From CAYUXF01 sp964448755 (GTDB lineage: Bacteria; Margulisbacteria; Termititenacia; Termititenacales; CAYUXF01): a DNA stretch of 30,045 nucleotides. The notes beneath the pieces are model-generated. The model made no database searches and had not been told where the DNA came from. It worked only from the letters and a program-made list of their open reading frames with translations. The translations under genes were made by a program, and so were the position numbers. Position 1 is the first letter of the stretch. Every line of letters starts with the position of its first letter. The stretch lies in the NCBI GenBank assembly GCA_964448755.1, contig CAYUXF010000014.1, positions 1 to 30,045 on the forward strand. Reading direction: 5' to 3'. Shown here piece by piece: positions 14,447-22,780 of this stretch.

Positions 14447-14608
14447 TAATTACCAAAGAGGCGCTAATATACAAATAAATTACATTTTTTTCAAGTAATT
14501 TTTTTTAAGAATAAAATTATCTTTAAATTTAATGAAATTCATTTTAGAATATATAATATATTATATTAGACGACGTTATTATTAAAATGAAGAGGGGCTT
14601 TTTAATAA

Positions 14609-15781
14609 ATGAAATTTCCAGATCAAAATGGTTACTACGGCAAATATGGCGGAGTTTTTGTTGCCGATAACGAAGCCGCCGAACTGGAAAAACTAGCCGT
14701 TTTTTATAACGCCGTCAAAAGCGAACGAACCTTTGTTACCGCCTACAATTATTACCTAAAAGAATTCGCCTGCCGAGAAACACCACTTTATTATGCCGCT
14801 AAATTTTCCGCTAACTTTCGTGGCGCAAAGATCTATCTTAAAAGAGAGGACCGCACTGCCACCGGTTCTTATCACATCAATAATATCATTGGCCAAATGC
14901 TTTTAGCCAAGGCCATGCATAAAGAAATTATAATTACTGAAGCCGCTTCCGGCGGACAGGCTATTGCCGCGGCCGCTTTTGCCGCTTATTTAAAACTAAA
15001 GTGTATTATTTACGCAGGGGCAGAAGATATCCGCCGGCAACCGGAAGCCTTTAGACGGGCTAATATTTTTTCGCCAGAAATTATTCCCGTCAATGAACAG
15101 AACGGACTATTAAGTGAAGCGGTAGTAACAGCACGCCGGGCCTGGCTTAATCAGCCGGAAAACACTTATTATTTAGCCTCGCTAGCTGCCGCACCTTATC
15201 CCTATTCTTTGATCGTCCGCGATCTTAATACTATCATTGGCAGTGAGATCTGCCGTCAAACCTATGAAAAAGAACGCAAATTACCGGACTATATTTTTGC
15301 CGCTTCTTCTGCCGGCGGGATTGTGCCGGGAATTTTTAACGTTTTTCTCAATAAAAACACTACCGAACTTCATCTGGCAGAAGCGGCAGAAAAAAATGCC
15401 GGCACCAGCCCTTTGACCGACGGCCGGCCCGGTGTTATGCATGGCTTTTATGCTTTCTTAAGCCAAAATAAAACAGGGCAGATCGATCGACGCGATACAC
15501 TGGCAGCCGAATTAAATTACCCGGCAGCTGCACCCGAGCTCTGTCTACTAAAAGAAGAGCAGCAGCTTATTGTCCAAAAAATTACCGCCGCCGAAGCATT
15601 GGCGGTTTATCGTCTTTTACTGAGTTCGGAGGGTCTTTCTATCTCCTTTGATTCCGCGTTTGCCTTGGCTGCCGCGGTAATTAAAGCACCGGACGCCAAA
15701 GATAAGGTTATTGTAGTGCCTGTTAATAGTGAAGGTCATCAAGAACATAGTTTCTTAGAAGAAATGGCGGAAAACTTATGA
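14609..15781 (+). CDS. Degenerate tryptophan synthase beta-like protein (TrpB fold, PLP lysine absent)
   Basis: 390 residues, collinear with TrpB over its whole length: YYGKYGGVFVA, LKREDRTATGSYHINNIIGQ, RRQPEAFR, PYPYSLIVRDLNTIIG. In TrpB the PLP-binding lysine lies in GAHKxN; here the aligned residues are GSYHIN, with His89 (codon CAC). The phosphate loop GGGSNAIG is ASSAGGIVPG. EGIIPALESSHA is EGLSISFDSAFA, and the SGRGDKD loop is NSEGHQEH. The general acid-base Glu of AETGAG survives in TEAASG. The frame is intact and a TrpA-like gene overlaps by 4 nt. I infer a catalytically inactive or repurposed TrpB paralogue, not a working enzyme. GAAGAGGGG precedes the start. Confidence 0.85.
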   Translation: MKFPDQNGYYGKYGGVFVADNEAAELEKLAVFYNAVKSERTFVTAYNYYLKEFACRETPLYYAAKFSANFRGAKIYLKREDRTATGSYHINNIIGQMLLAKAMHKEIIITEAASGGQAIAAAAFAAYLKLKCIIYAGAEDIRRQPEAFRRANIFSPEIIPVNEQNGLLSEAVVTARRAWLNQPENTYYLASLAAAPYPYSLIVRDLNTIIGSEICRQTYEKERKLPDYIFAASSAGGIVPGIFNVFLNKNTTELHLAEAAEKNAGTSPLTDGRPGVMHGFYAFLSQNKTGQIDRRDTLAAELNYPAAAPELCLLKEEQQLIVQKITAAEALAVYRLLLSSEGLSISFDSAFALAAAVIKAPDAKDKVIVVPVNSEGHQEHSFLEEMAENL

Positions 15782-16527
15782 TCAAAATAAAAGAGATCCT
15801 CCACAGAAAAAAACCATTGATCGCGGCAATAACAGCGGGCGATCCCGATCTTAAAACAACAGAAAAACTGCTTAAATTTTTTGATAAAATTGGTGTGGAT
15901 ATGGCCGAGTTAGCCTTGCCTTTTAACGCGGCCCTTGCGCTTAGCCCCGAAGAAGAAACATCTTTTAATAAAGCCCTGCAAAATGAAGTAGATTTGACCG
16001 CCGTTTTTGCACTGATCAAAAAGATCAAAAAAAGATCATCCATAGTAATTATTTTAAAAGCTGCTTTTAATTTATTTTTAAGTTATGGTTTAAAGCGTTT
16101 TTTTGCCGATGCCTCTGCAGCCGGTCTTGACGGCGTGATCATTGAAGAGTTTTCGCCGGCCGATTCCGCAGAAATAAAAGAACTGGCCCAGAAAAATAAT
16201 ATAGCACTGATCTATACAACTTCTTTAAGTGCCAGTGAAAGAGGCCTTCTAACAGCGGCAGAAAAAAGTGATGGTTATTTGCGCTTAGCGGCTATAGATT
16301 CCGCAGAAAAAATGGATTTATTAAAAGAAAAGGCGCAAGCTATCAAGAAAATTACCACTACGCCGCTAATGGCTGTTTGTAATGCCACTGAAACTTATTT
16401 AATTTATGAATTATTCGATTTTTTTGACGGAGTTATTGTTGACAGAGAGCTCTTGAGAAGGTTAGATATATCGACAAAAGAACTAAAAAAATATTTAAAA
16501 AAATTAATGAAAGAGTTGAATAGATAA
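15778..16527 (+). CDS. Degenerate tryptophan synthase alpha-like protein (TrpA fold)
   Basis: 249 residues aligning along TrpA: PLIAAITAGDPDLKTTEKLL, VDMAELALPFNAALALSP, AGLDGVIIEEFSP, NNIALIYTTSLS. The catalytic Glu of LELGVPF is retained as Glu44. The second catalytic residue, the Asp of SDPLADGP, is Leu55 within NAALALSP. The substrate-phosphate loops also vanish: SRSGVTG is replaced by LAAIDSA, GFGIS by VCNATE, and GSAIV by DRELL. It overlaps the TrpB-like gene by the ATGA arrangement, so the pair is translationally coupled. Loss of the active site in both subunits with both frames open suggests a retained structural or regulatory role. Confidence 0.8.
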   Translation: MIKIKEILHRKKPLIAAITAGDPDLKTTEKLLKFFDKIGVDMAELALPFNAALALSPEEETSFNKALQNEVDLTAVFALIKKIKKRSSIVIILKAAFNLFLSYGLKRFFADASAAGLDGVIIEEFSPADSAEIKELAQKNNIALIYTTSLSASERGLLTAAEKSDGYLRLAAIDSAEKMDLLKEKAQAIKKITTTPLMAVCNATETYLIYELFDFFDGVIVDRELLRRLDISTKELKKYLKKLMKELNR

Positions 16528-16528
16528 T

Positions 16529-17068
16529 ATGAACTATCTAATGAGTAAATTAAAAGCCATAGGCCGCATGTTTTTTATTAAACATTTAAGTGATGAAGAT
16601 GTTTCTTTTATTGAAGAACATCTGGAAAAACAGGAACAAATCCTTTTTTACCGCATGTCTATTGTCGACCAAATACATGCCTTGCATGTAGCTTATACCT
16701 TAAAAGAACTACTCAATAGAAGATCACGGATCAATTTAAAGAAAATGCTTAAGGCCTCTCTTTTGCATGATATTGGCAAAGCGGACATTAAACTGACCTT
16801 AAACAGCCGGATATACCAGACACTGATGTTCTTTTTTTGCCGGCCGCTGGCCAATTATTTAGCCAATAAAGGAAAAGAATCAAATGCCAGCCGCTGCAAA
16901 AGACTTCTTTACTATTATAAAGAACATGGCGCTGTTGGCGCTGCGTTGCTAAGAGAAATAAATGTTGATGAGAACATTGCTTATTTAATAGAGAGCCACC
17001 ATAATGATGCATCTATAAATGAACCAATTGAACTGTCACTTCTGCGCGAAGCAGACGATCTCAATTAA
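16529..17068 (+). CDS. HD-domain phosphohydrolase-like protein
   Basis: 179 residues. The metal-binding pattern is present: IVDQIHALHVAYTL (first His), LLHDIGKAD (HD pair at about residues 80-81), and ESHHND followed by LREADDLN (later His and Asp). This is the standard HD superfamily layout (nucleotide or cyclic-dinucleotide hydrolases). One hydrophobic stretch (LMFFFCRPLANYL) lies between. It begins 1 nt after the TrpA-like stop, and so is the third gene of that operon. An ATG at 16541 is an alternative start. The substrate is unknown. Its end overlaps the convergent TPR gene by 8 nt. Confidence 0.75.
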   Translation: MNYLMSKLKAIGRMFFIKHLSDEDVSFIEEHLEKQEQILFYRMSIVDQIHALHVAYTLKELLNRRSRINLKKMLKASLLHDIGKADIKLTLNSRIYQTLMFFFCRPLANYLANKGKESNASRCKRLLYYYKEHGAVGAALLREINVDENIAYLIESHHNDASINEPIELSLLREADDLN

Positions 17069-18350
17069 TAATTAGTTCACCGGCTTTTTTATAATAGAGC
17101 AGGGCAATTTTATCATTGGGGCTGTAGCTTAAAACTCTGGCAAAATTAGCCTGTGCTTCACGATATTTTTTTAGTTCAAAGGCTATTAAACCCTGCTGAC
17201 GCCAGGTGATAATTTCTCGGGCAACATAAATTTCCTCCTGCTGTGGATCATTATTAAAAGAGGTTTTAAGTGCCAGTTCTTTTTTGGCCGGCCAATCCAG
17301 CAATGCTAGTTTTTGTTTTGCAAATTCTTCATTATTTTTTTTCTGTTGATCGGCAATGATTTGCGCAACTAAAAAATATTCATTATTCAGTAAATGGTCA
17401 GGATTTATTTTTTTATTTTCCTCCAGATATTTTAAGGCCGCCGGATAGTTCTCCTTTGAGAGCTGAAACGCGGCATTTAAAAAATTATTTCTGAACTTCT
17501 CTAAACCGGCTATTTTTTTAGAGAGCGTTCCTTGTACAGAATTTAATTTCATGAGCTGTTCATAAATCTCACGAGCCTTATTGAGCTCTCCCTCTTTAAA
17601 ATAAAAATCACCGAGCGTTTCTAAATAAATTAAGTTGTCCAGTTCTTTGATTTTTAAAGCCGCTTTTTCCTGCAATAGACTATCTGTTAATAAAATTTCG
17701 CGATAGATTTTTTTAGCTTCCAAAAATCTATTTTTTGAAATAAGTTCATCGGCAGCCTGCAGTGTTTGCAGAACTGTCAAATAATTAACTGCTTGCTGGC
17801 TATTAGGATATTGGGAGTAAAGCTTAGTTGCATTTTCTTTGGCTAACTGATAATTGCCGGCGAGCATTGCCTCTTGATAAGCTTCTTTAATTAGCAGATT
17901 TTCATTCAGCTTTATTTTCAAGTTAAGTGCGCTTTGGTCGTCAGGATTTAATGCTAAGACTTCACTTAAAAACAGTATGGCCTGTTCCAAATTAAGTTCA
18001 CTAACAGCTGTTTCTATTTGCTGGGAGAGAGTTTCTATCTGGTCTATTTTTTTTAAAAATATGGGCTGAGAATATTCATTATTAAGCAGTTCCAATGAAT
18101 TTTTAGCGGACTGGTAATCGCCTTTTTTAAAGAAGGTCTCGGCATCAATTAAAAGCAGGCAATTCTCTATTTTATTCTTTAAGGTTAAGCTGCCAGGATC
18201 TTCTTTCCAGGCCAACTGATAGTGTTTAAGCGCCTCGTAGTAATTTTTTTCGCGCAGATATTGATCGCCGTAATAAGTAGAATTAGCCAGCAGTAGGCCG
18301 GTAAAAAATAAGGCTGTGATTAATGGCAACTTTTGGTTAAAGCAGCGCAT
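17061..18350 (-). CDS. Exported TPR-repeat protein
   Basis: 429 residues. An N-terminal signal peptide (PLITALFFTGLLLANS) is followed by repeated helical pairs of the tetratricopeptide type, such as YYEALKHYQLAWKEDPGSLTL, FFKKGDYQSAKNSLELL, RFLEAKKIYREIL, ELNKAREIYEQLMKL, and KYREAQANFARVLSYSPND at the C-terminus. It is probably a periplasmic or membrane-tethered scaffold; no catalytic domain is seen. The start overlaps the last 14 nt of pyrF with CAGGAG inside the pyrF end, so it is translated from the pyrF mRNA. Confidence 0.75.
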   Translation of the reverse strand: MRCFNQKLPLITALFFTGLLLANSTYYGDQYLREKNYYEALKHYQLAWKEDPGSLTLKNKIENCLLLIDAETFFKKGDYQSAKNSLELLNNEYSQPIFLKKIDQIETLSQQIETAVSELNLEQAILFLSEVLALNPDDQSALNLKIKLNENLLIKEAYQEAMLAGNYQLAKENATKLYSQYPNSQQAVNYLTVLQTLQAADELISKNRFLEAKKIYREILLTDSLLQEKAALKIKELDNLIYLETLGDFYFKEGELNKAREIYEQLMKLNSVQGTLSKKIAGLEKFRNNFLNAAFQLSKENYPAALKYLEENKKINPDHLLNNEYFLVAQIIADQQKKNNEEFAKQKLALLDWPAKKELALKTSFNNDPQQEEIYVAREIITWRQQGLIAFELKKYREAQANFARVLSYSPNDKIALLYYKKAGELIIN

Positions 18351-19113
18351 TGATCTCCTGTTTTAATTTAAAACATTCAGCCGCTGGATCAACGGCATAG
18401 ATAATAGCGCGCGAAGAATTAATTAAAAAACCGGCTTGCTGATTATTTGCGGCATATTTTACAGTATTAGGCAGGTCGCCGCCCTGAGCGCCGATGCCCG
18501 GTATTAAAAAATCAACAGTTGGCATTAACCCGCGCAGTTCTTCTATTTCTGTATAATTAGTAGCACCTACTACAGCACCGCAATTGCCAAACTCCTGGTG
18601 CCATTCGGTGATCTTTTGGGCAGTCCTTTTATAAAGGTCCGGTTTCTGCAGATCAAAGGAACCTTTGTTAGAAGTTAAGCAGAGTACATAGGCAAATTTT
18701 TTCTGATACTCTAAAAAAGGCGCTACAGAATCATAGCCCATATACGGCGAAAGGGTCACAGCATCGGCTTTCAGGTCATCAAAAACATTTTTAGCATAGG
18801 CTTGTGACGTATTGCCAATATCACCACGTTTGGCATCTAAAATTACCGGTATTTCACGCGGAATATATTTAATAGTTTCATAGAGCGCTTTAATGCCCTT
18901 GAGACCATACATTTCATAAAAAGCGGCATTGGGTTTATAGGCCGCTACATGGTCTTTGGTTTGATCAATAATATATTTATTAAAAGCAAAAATAGGGTCA
19001 TCTTCCTGTTGAAAAGCGGCTGGCATTTTATCTATCTGGACATCAAGACCTACACAGACAAAACTTTTTTTGTTTTCAATATTATTGTTTAATTTTTCTA
19101 AATAACTAGTCAT
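18337..19113 (-). CDS. pyrF: Orotidine 5'-phosphate decarboxylase (PyrF type 2)
   Basis: 258 residues. It begins FVCVGLDVQIDKMP and contains PVILDAKRGDIGNTSQAYAK, the Asp-Lys-Asp catalytic signature of the subfamily-2 enzymes. Later segments are DAVTLSPYMGYDSVAPFL, CLTSNKGSFDLQ, GAVVGATNYTEIEELR, FLIPGIGAQGGDL and the phosphate-binding INSSRAIIYA. It converts OMP to UMP, the last step of de novo pyrimidine synthesis. GGGAG precedes the start. It heads a two-gene operon with the TPR protein; no other pyr genes are present. Confidence 0.97.
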   Translation of the reverse strand: MTSYLEKLNNNIENKKSFVCVGLDVQIDKMPAAFQQEDDPIFAFNKYIIDQTKDHVAAYKPNAAFYEMYGLKGIKALYETIKYIPREIPVILDAKRGDIGNTSQAYAKNVFDDLKADAVTLSPYMGYDSVAPFLEYQKKFAYVLCLTSNKGSFDLQKPDLYKRTAQKITEWHQEFGNCGAVVGATNYTEIEELRGLMPTVDFLIPGIGAQGGDLPNTVKYAANNQQAGFLINSSRAIIYAVDPAAECFKLKQEINALL

Positions 19114-19214
19114 TTTTTCTCCCGCTTAAAAGAGCGTCAGCTTTTTTAATATTTGTTGTTAAATTTTAGCAACGAACCAGAGGGATGTCATTAGTTAGCA
19201 AAAACTTAAAAAAT

Positions 19215-19243
19215 TTGCTCATTTTTAATTAAACCTTTACAAT
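19215..19243 (+). promoter_or_regulatory. Promoter for the DUF4301 gene, predicted leaderless
   Basis: TTGCTC (19215-19220) and TACAAT (19238-19243) are 17 bp apart. The ATG at 19251 lies 7 nt after the -10 box, and no Shine-Dalgarno sequence lies between. Confidence 0.65.
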
Positions 19244-19250
19244 TAGAAAA

Positions 19251-20708
19251 ATGTTCACTGTTAAACAAAAACTTTATTTTAAAAAACGCCGCATACCTTT
19301 GTCCGAAGTAAACCGCCAACTTGAGCTCTTAAAAAAGAAAAAAAGCTATTTGCCGATAGTCCGGCCGGCGCTAGTTAAAGACGGGATTTTTACACTGGGC
19401 AATGATCAAAAAAAATATTTCGATAATTTTTCAAAACTCCGGCGTCAGAAAAAGATCATAAAATTTGTTCCTGCCTCTGGCGCTGCCTCGCGCATGTTTA
19501 AGGACCTTACAGCTGTTTTAAAAAACAACGATCTTGCCGATGCCAAAGAGTATAAAACTTATATTGAAAATTTTATTGTTTCCTTAACTAATTTTCCTTT
19601 CTATAAAAAACTTCGCAATACCGGAGACCTACAGGAAATATTAAAAGATCTTTTAACACCGCAGGGCATGAACTACTTAGCACTGCCTAAAGGACTCCTC
19701 GATTTTCATCGTTATCCGCGCGAAATAAGAACTGCCTTTGAAGAACATTTAATTGAGGGAATTGAATATATTCGCGACGCTAAAAACACCGCCCATTTTC
19801 ATTTTACTGTTTCGCCGGAACATAAAAAACTTTTTAAACAAGAACTAAAAAAGATCAAAGCTAAAATAGAAAAAAAACAAAAAGTCCACATCAATGTCTC
19901 TTTTTCTGTCCAGGACCAGCGAACCGATACAATAGCTCTTGATGCTAAAAATAATTTATTTAACGATGAAACTGGCCGACCGCTTTTAAGACCTGCTGGG
20001 CACGGTGCCTTAATAAAAAATTTAAACTTGCTCAAAGGCGATATTGTGGTCATCCGCAATATTGATAATATTGCCCACGATCACGCTAAAGAAACCGGGG
20101 TAGAATATGAACAACTGTTGCTTGGTTTTTTTGATAATATTCAGCAGAAAATTTTCAAATATGTTAAAGAGCTTGTGATCGGCGAGTACAATATTGAAGA
20201 GATCCGTGGTTATATCTATTCTATGTTCGGCTTAAAGTCTGTTTTACAAAAAGATTTTAATCGTACAGCAGCGCTTAGGATCTTAGATCGTCCATTGCGC
20301 GTCTGCGGTATGGTCAAGAATGAAGGAGAACCGGGCGGCGGTCCTTATTGGGTTAAAGATCAACTTTTTGGTGAATCGCTTCAAATAGTTGAAAAAGATC
20401 AGATCTCGCCGCACCAACAGCGTTCTATTATGAGCAAAGCGACCCATTTTAATCCGGTCAACATTATTTGCGGTTTAAGAAATTACCGCGGCAAAAAATT
20501 CGATCTTAATAATTATATTGATGAGGAAGCGGTAATTGTCACAGAAAAATCAAGCGGCGGACAAACACTTAAAGCGCTGGAACGGCCGGGGCTCTGGAAC
20601 GGCGCTATGTCTAACTGGAATACTGTTTTTGTGGAAATTCCCATTGAAACATTTACGCCTGTAAAAGTATTGAACGATCTTTTGCGGCCGGAACATCAAC
20701 CGCTCTAA
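19251..20708 (+). CDS. DUF4301-family protein
   Basis: 485 residues, soluble. Near residue 72 it has KFVPASGAASRMFKDL, reminiscent of the G-x-G-x-R-M nucleotide loop of sugar nucleotidyltransferases. Further conserved blocks are LPKGLLDFHRYP, EEHLIEGIEY, HFTVSPEHKKLF, FSVQDQRTDTIALD, RPAGHGALIKNLN, VIRNIDNIAHDH, and RVCGMVKNEGEPGGGPYWVK. This pattern is that of DUF4301 (known mainly from Bacteroidetes), whose function is not established. A nucleotidyltransferase-like fold is plausible from the motifs. It appears monocistronic, with its own promoter and a leaderless start. Confidence 0.8.
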   Translation: MFTVKQKLYFKKRRIPLSEVNRQLELLKKKKSYLPIVRPALVKDGIFTLGNDQKKYFDNFSKLRRQKKIIKFVPASGAASRMFKDLTAVLKNNDLADAKEYKTYIENFIVSLTNFPFYKKLRNTGDLQEILKDLLTPQGMNYLALPKGLLDFHRYPREIRTAFEEHLIEGIEYIRDAKNTAHFHFTVSPEHKKLFKQELKKIKAKIEKKQKVHINVSFSVQDQRTDTIALDAKNNLFNDETGRPLLRPAGHGALIKNLNLLKGDIVVIRNIDNIAHDHAKETGVEYEQLLLGFFDNIQQKIFKYVKELVIGEYNIEEIRGYIYSMFGLKSVLQKDFNRTAALRILDRPLRVCGMVKNEGEPGGGPYWVKDQLFGESLQIVEKDQISPHQQRSIMSKATHFNPVNIICGLRNYRGKKFDLNNYIDEEAVIVTEKSSGGQTLKALERPGLWNGAMSNWNTVFVEIPIETFTPVKVLNDLLRPEHQPL

Positions 20709-20790
20709 TTCTAATAGAGAACCGCTTCTTTAAATTTTAGTAAAAAAGAGCTATAGTTATCCCCTATTAAAAATTGGGGGTTAAAATAAC

Positions 20791-22710
20791 ATGGGTTTTT
20801 TATCTGAATCTATTTTGTTATCACTTACATTTGGAGCTTCTTTATTAGCACTGGGCTTTGCCTTAATTCTATCTATTTATATTAAAAAGCAATCGCCCGG
20901 CAATAAAAAAATGCAGAAAATAGGTGCAGCTATCAAGACAGGAGCCAATGCCTATCTGAGCAGGCAATATCTAACTGTCTCTATATTTTTTGCCATTGTT
21001 TTTTGTGTACTCTGGTGGATGGTCTCACAAAAATATCTTTCACCGTTCGTTCCTTTTGCCTTTCTTACTGGTGGTTTTTTCTCCGGTCTTTCCGGNNNNN
21101 NNNNNNNNNNNNNNNNNNNNNNNNNNNNNNNNNNNNNNNNNNNNNNNNNNNNNNNNNNNNNNNNNNNNNNNNNNNNNNNNNNNNNNNNNNNNNNNGATCT
21201 TGTTGGTAAAGTAGAGAAGGGTATCCCGGAAGATGATCCGCGTAATCCTGCCGTTATTGCCGATAATGTTGGTGATAATGTCGGCGATGTTGCCGGTATG
21301 GGTGCTGACCTCTATGAATCATATGTCGGTTCCATTGTAGCTACTATGGCGCTTGGTGTTGCCGCATTTTCCAAATTCGGGCTGGCTTTTCAGGCATTAA
21401 CTATTCCAATGGCTATGGCCGCTATTGGTGTAGTAGCTTCAATTATAGGTACATTTTTTGTCAGAGCCAGTGAAAAAGCAACACAAAAAGTACTGCTGGG
21501 CGCTTTACGTAAAGGTATTTATGTTGCGGGTGTTTTAATAATGGGAATAGCTTTTTTTGTGGTTAAAAATGCTCTACCTGCCGAGTATTTTGGTGTCTAT
21601 TATTCTGTGATCACTGGTCTATTTGCCGGTATCATTATTGGTCAGGCTACTGAATACTTTACTTCTGATCATTATAGTCCTACTAAGAAAATAGCAGAGT
21701 CAGCTCAAACCGGTTCTGCTACGATCGTTATTTCCGGTATCGCTATTGGCATGACATCTACGCTTATTCCGGTCATAACAGTATGTATTGCTATTTTGTT
21801 AGCTTATTTTTTTGCCGGTGGTTATCAAAGTCCCGCCATGGGCCTTTATGGTGTTGGCATTGCGGCTGTTGGCATGTTAAGTACACTGGGAATTACACTG
21901 GCCACGGACGCTTACGGTCCTGTCGCAGACAATGCCGGCGGAATTGCCGAGATGGCTAAGATGAAACCTGAAGTCCGTCAGCGCACAGATGCTCTAGATA
22001 TGCTCGGTAATACTACTGCGGCAACCGGCAAAGGATTTGCGATTGGATCAGCTGCATTGACTGCACTGGCTTTGATCTCTGCTTATCAGGAAGAAGTAGT
22101 CCATGCCGCTCAAAAATTAAAAATTGACTTTACCTTTAATTTAGCAATTAACGATATTAGTATACTAATATGTCTTTTTATAGGCGCAGTATTGCCTTTT
22201 GTTTTTTCCGGTATCACTATGCAGGCGGTAGGGCGTGCTGCGCAAAAAATAGTAGTTGAGGTAAGAAGACAGTTCAAAACCATCAAGGGATTAATGAGCG
22301 GCAAAGTAGAACCAGATTATGCATCTTGTGTCAGTATTGCTACTAAAGCGGCACAAAAAGAGATGATAATCCCTTCGCTTATTGCAATAGTTGTTCCGGT
22401 TATTGTCGGTCTTTTATTTGGACCATCAGGCGTTGTTGCTATGCTGGCCGCTTCACTGGCTACCGGTTTTATCCTAGCTATTTTTATGGCTAATTCCGGC
22501 GGGGCCTGGGATAATGCCAAAAAACATATTGAAGGCGGGGCTTATGGTGGAAAAGGCTCTTTTGCCCATAAGGCTGCAGTTACCGGCGATACTGTTGGCG
22601 ATCCATTTAAAGATACCTCCGGTCCTTCTTTAAATATTCTTTTAAAGTTAATGAATATGGTGTCTCTGGTGTTTGCCGGTTTAGTTGTGGCAAATTATCT
22701 TAAGTTCTAA
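20791..22710 (+). CDS. hppA: Membrane-bound pyrophosphatase, K+-dependent and probably Na+-pumping (gap inside)
   Basis: An ion-pumping pyrophosphatase: GIPEDDPRNPAVIADNVGDN (pyrophosphate/Mg site), TDAYGPVADNAGGIAEM, ANSGGAWDNAKKHIEGG, and TGDTVGDPFKDTSGPS are all present. GNTTAATGKGF has Ala where K+-independent enzymes have Lys, pointing to K+ dependence. GADLYESYVGS places Glu as in the Thermotoga Na+-pumping enzyme. It hydrolyses PPi to build an ion gradient. The 100-N gap replaces the segment from after GFFSGLSG to DLVGKV. By comparison with Thermotoga that segment should be about 110 residues (~340 nt), including the GGGxYTKAADxxAD motif. The frame across the gap is kept only by chance. 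TGGGGG precedes the start. Confidence 0.95.
   Translation: MGFLSESILLSLTFGASLLALGFALILSIYIKKQSPGNKKMQKIGAAIKTGANAYLSRQYLTVSIFFAIVFCVLWWMVSQKYLSPFVPFAFLTGGFFSGLSXXXXXXXXXXXXXXXXXXXXXXXXXXXXXXXXXXDLVGKVEKGIPEDDPRNPAVIADNVGDNVGDVAGMGADLYESYVGSIVATMALGVAAFSKFGLAFQALTIPMAMAAIGVVASIIGTFFVRASEKATQKVLLGALRKGIYVAGVLIMGIAFFVVKNALPAEYFGVYYSVITGLFAGIIIGQATEYFTSDHYSPTKKIAESAQTGSATIVISGIAIGMTSTLIPVITVCIAILLAYFFAGGYQSPAMGLYGVGIAAVGMLSTLGITLATDAYGPVADNAGGIAEMAKMKPEVRQRTDALDMLGNTTAATGKGFAIGSAALTALALISAYQEEVVHAAQKLKIDFTFNLAINDISILICLFIGAVLPFVFSGITMQAVGRAAQKIVVEVRRQFKTIKGLMSGKVEPDYASCVSIATKAAQKEMIIPSLIAIVVPVIVGLLFGPSGVVAMLAASLATGFILAIFMANSGGAWDNAKKHIEGGAYGGKGSFAHKAAVTGDTVGDPFKDTSGPSLNILLKLMNMVSLVFAGLVVANYLKF
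21096..21195. other. Assembly gap of 100 N
   Basis: Exactly 100 unknown bases inside the pyrophosphatase gene. Family alignment predicts about 340 missing bases, so the gap length is a placeholder. Confidence 0.95.
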
Positions 22711-22718
22711 CCATTAAC

Positions 22719-22747
22719 TTGATTTATAAATAGGCAAAAATTATAAT
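22719..22747 (+). promoter_or_regulatory. Sigma-70-type promoter upstream of the 22781 gene
   Basis: TTGATT (22719-22724) and TATAAT (22742-22747) are separated by 17 bp. The gene start at 22781 has GAGAGGAG 5 nt upstream, so this is a conventional leadered transcript. Confidence 0.65.
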
Positions 22748-22780
22748 ATAACAAATTTTTAATAGTTCGAGAGGAGTTTT

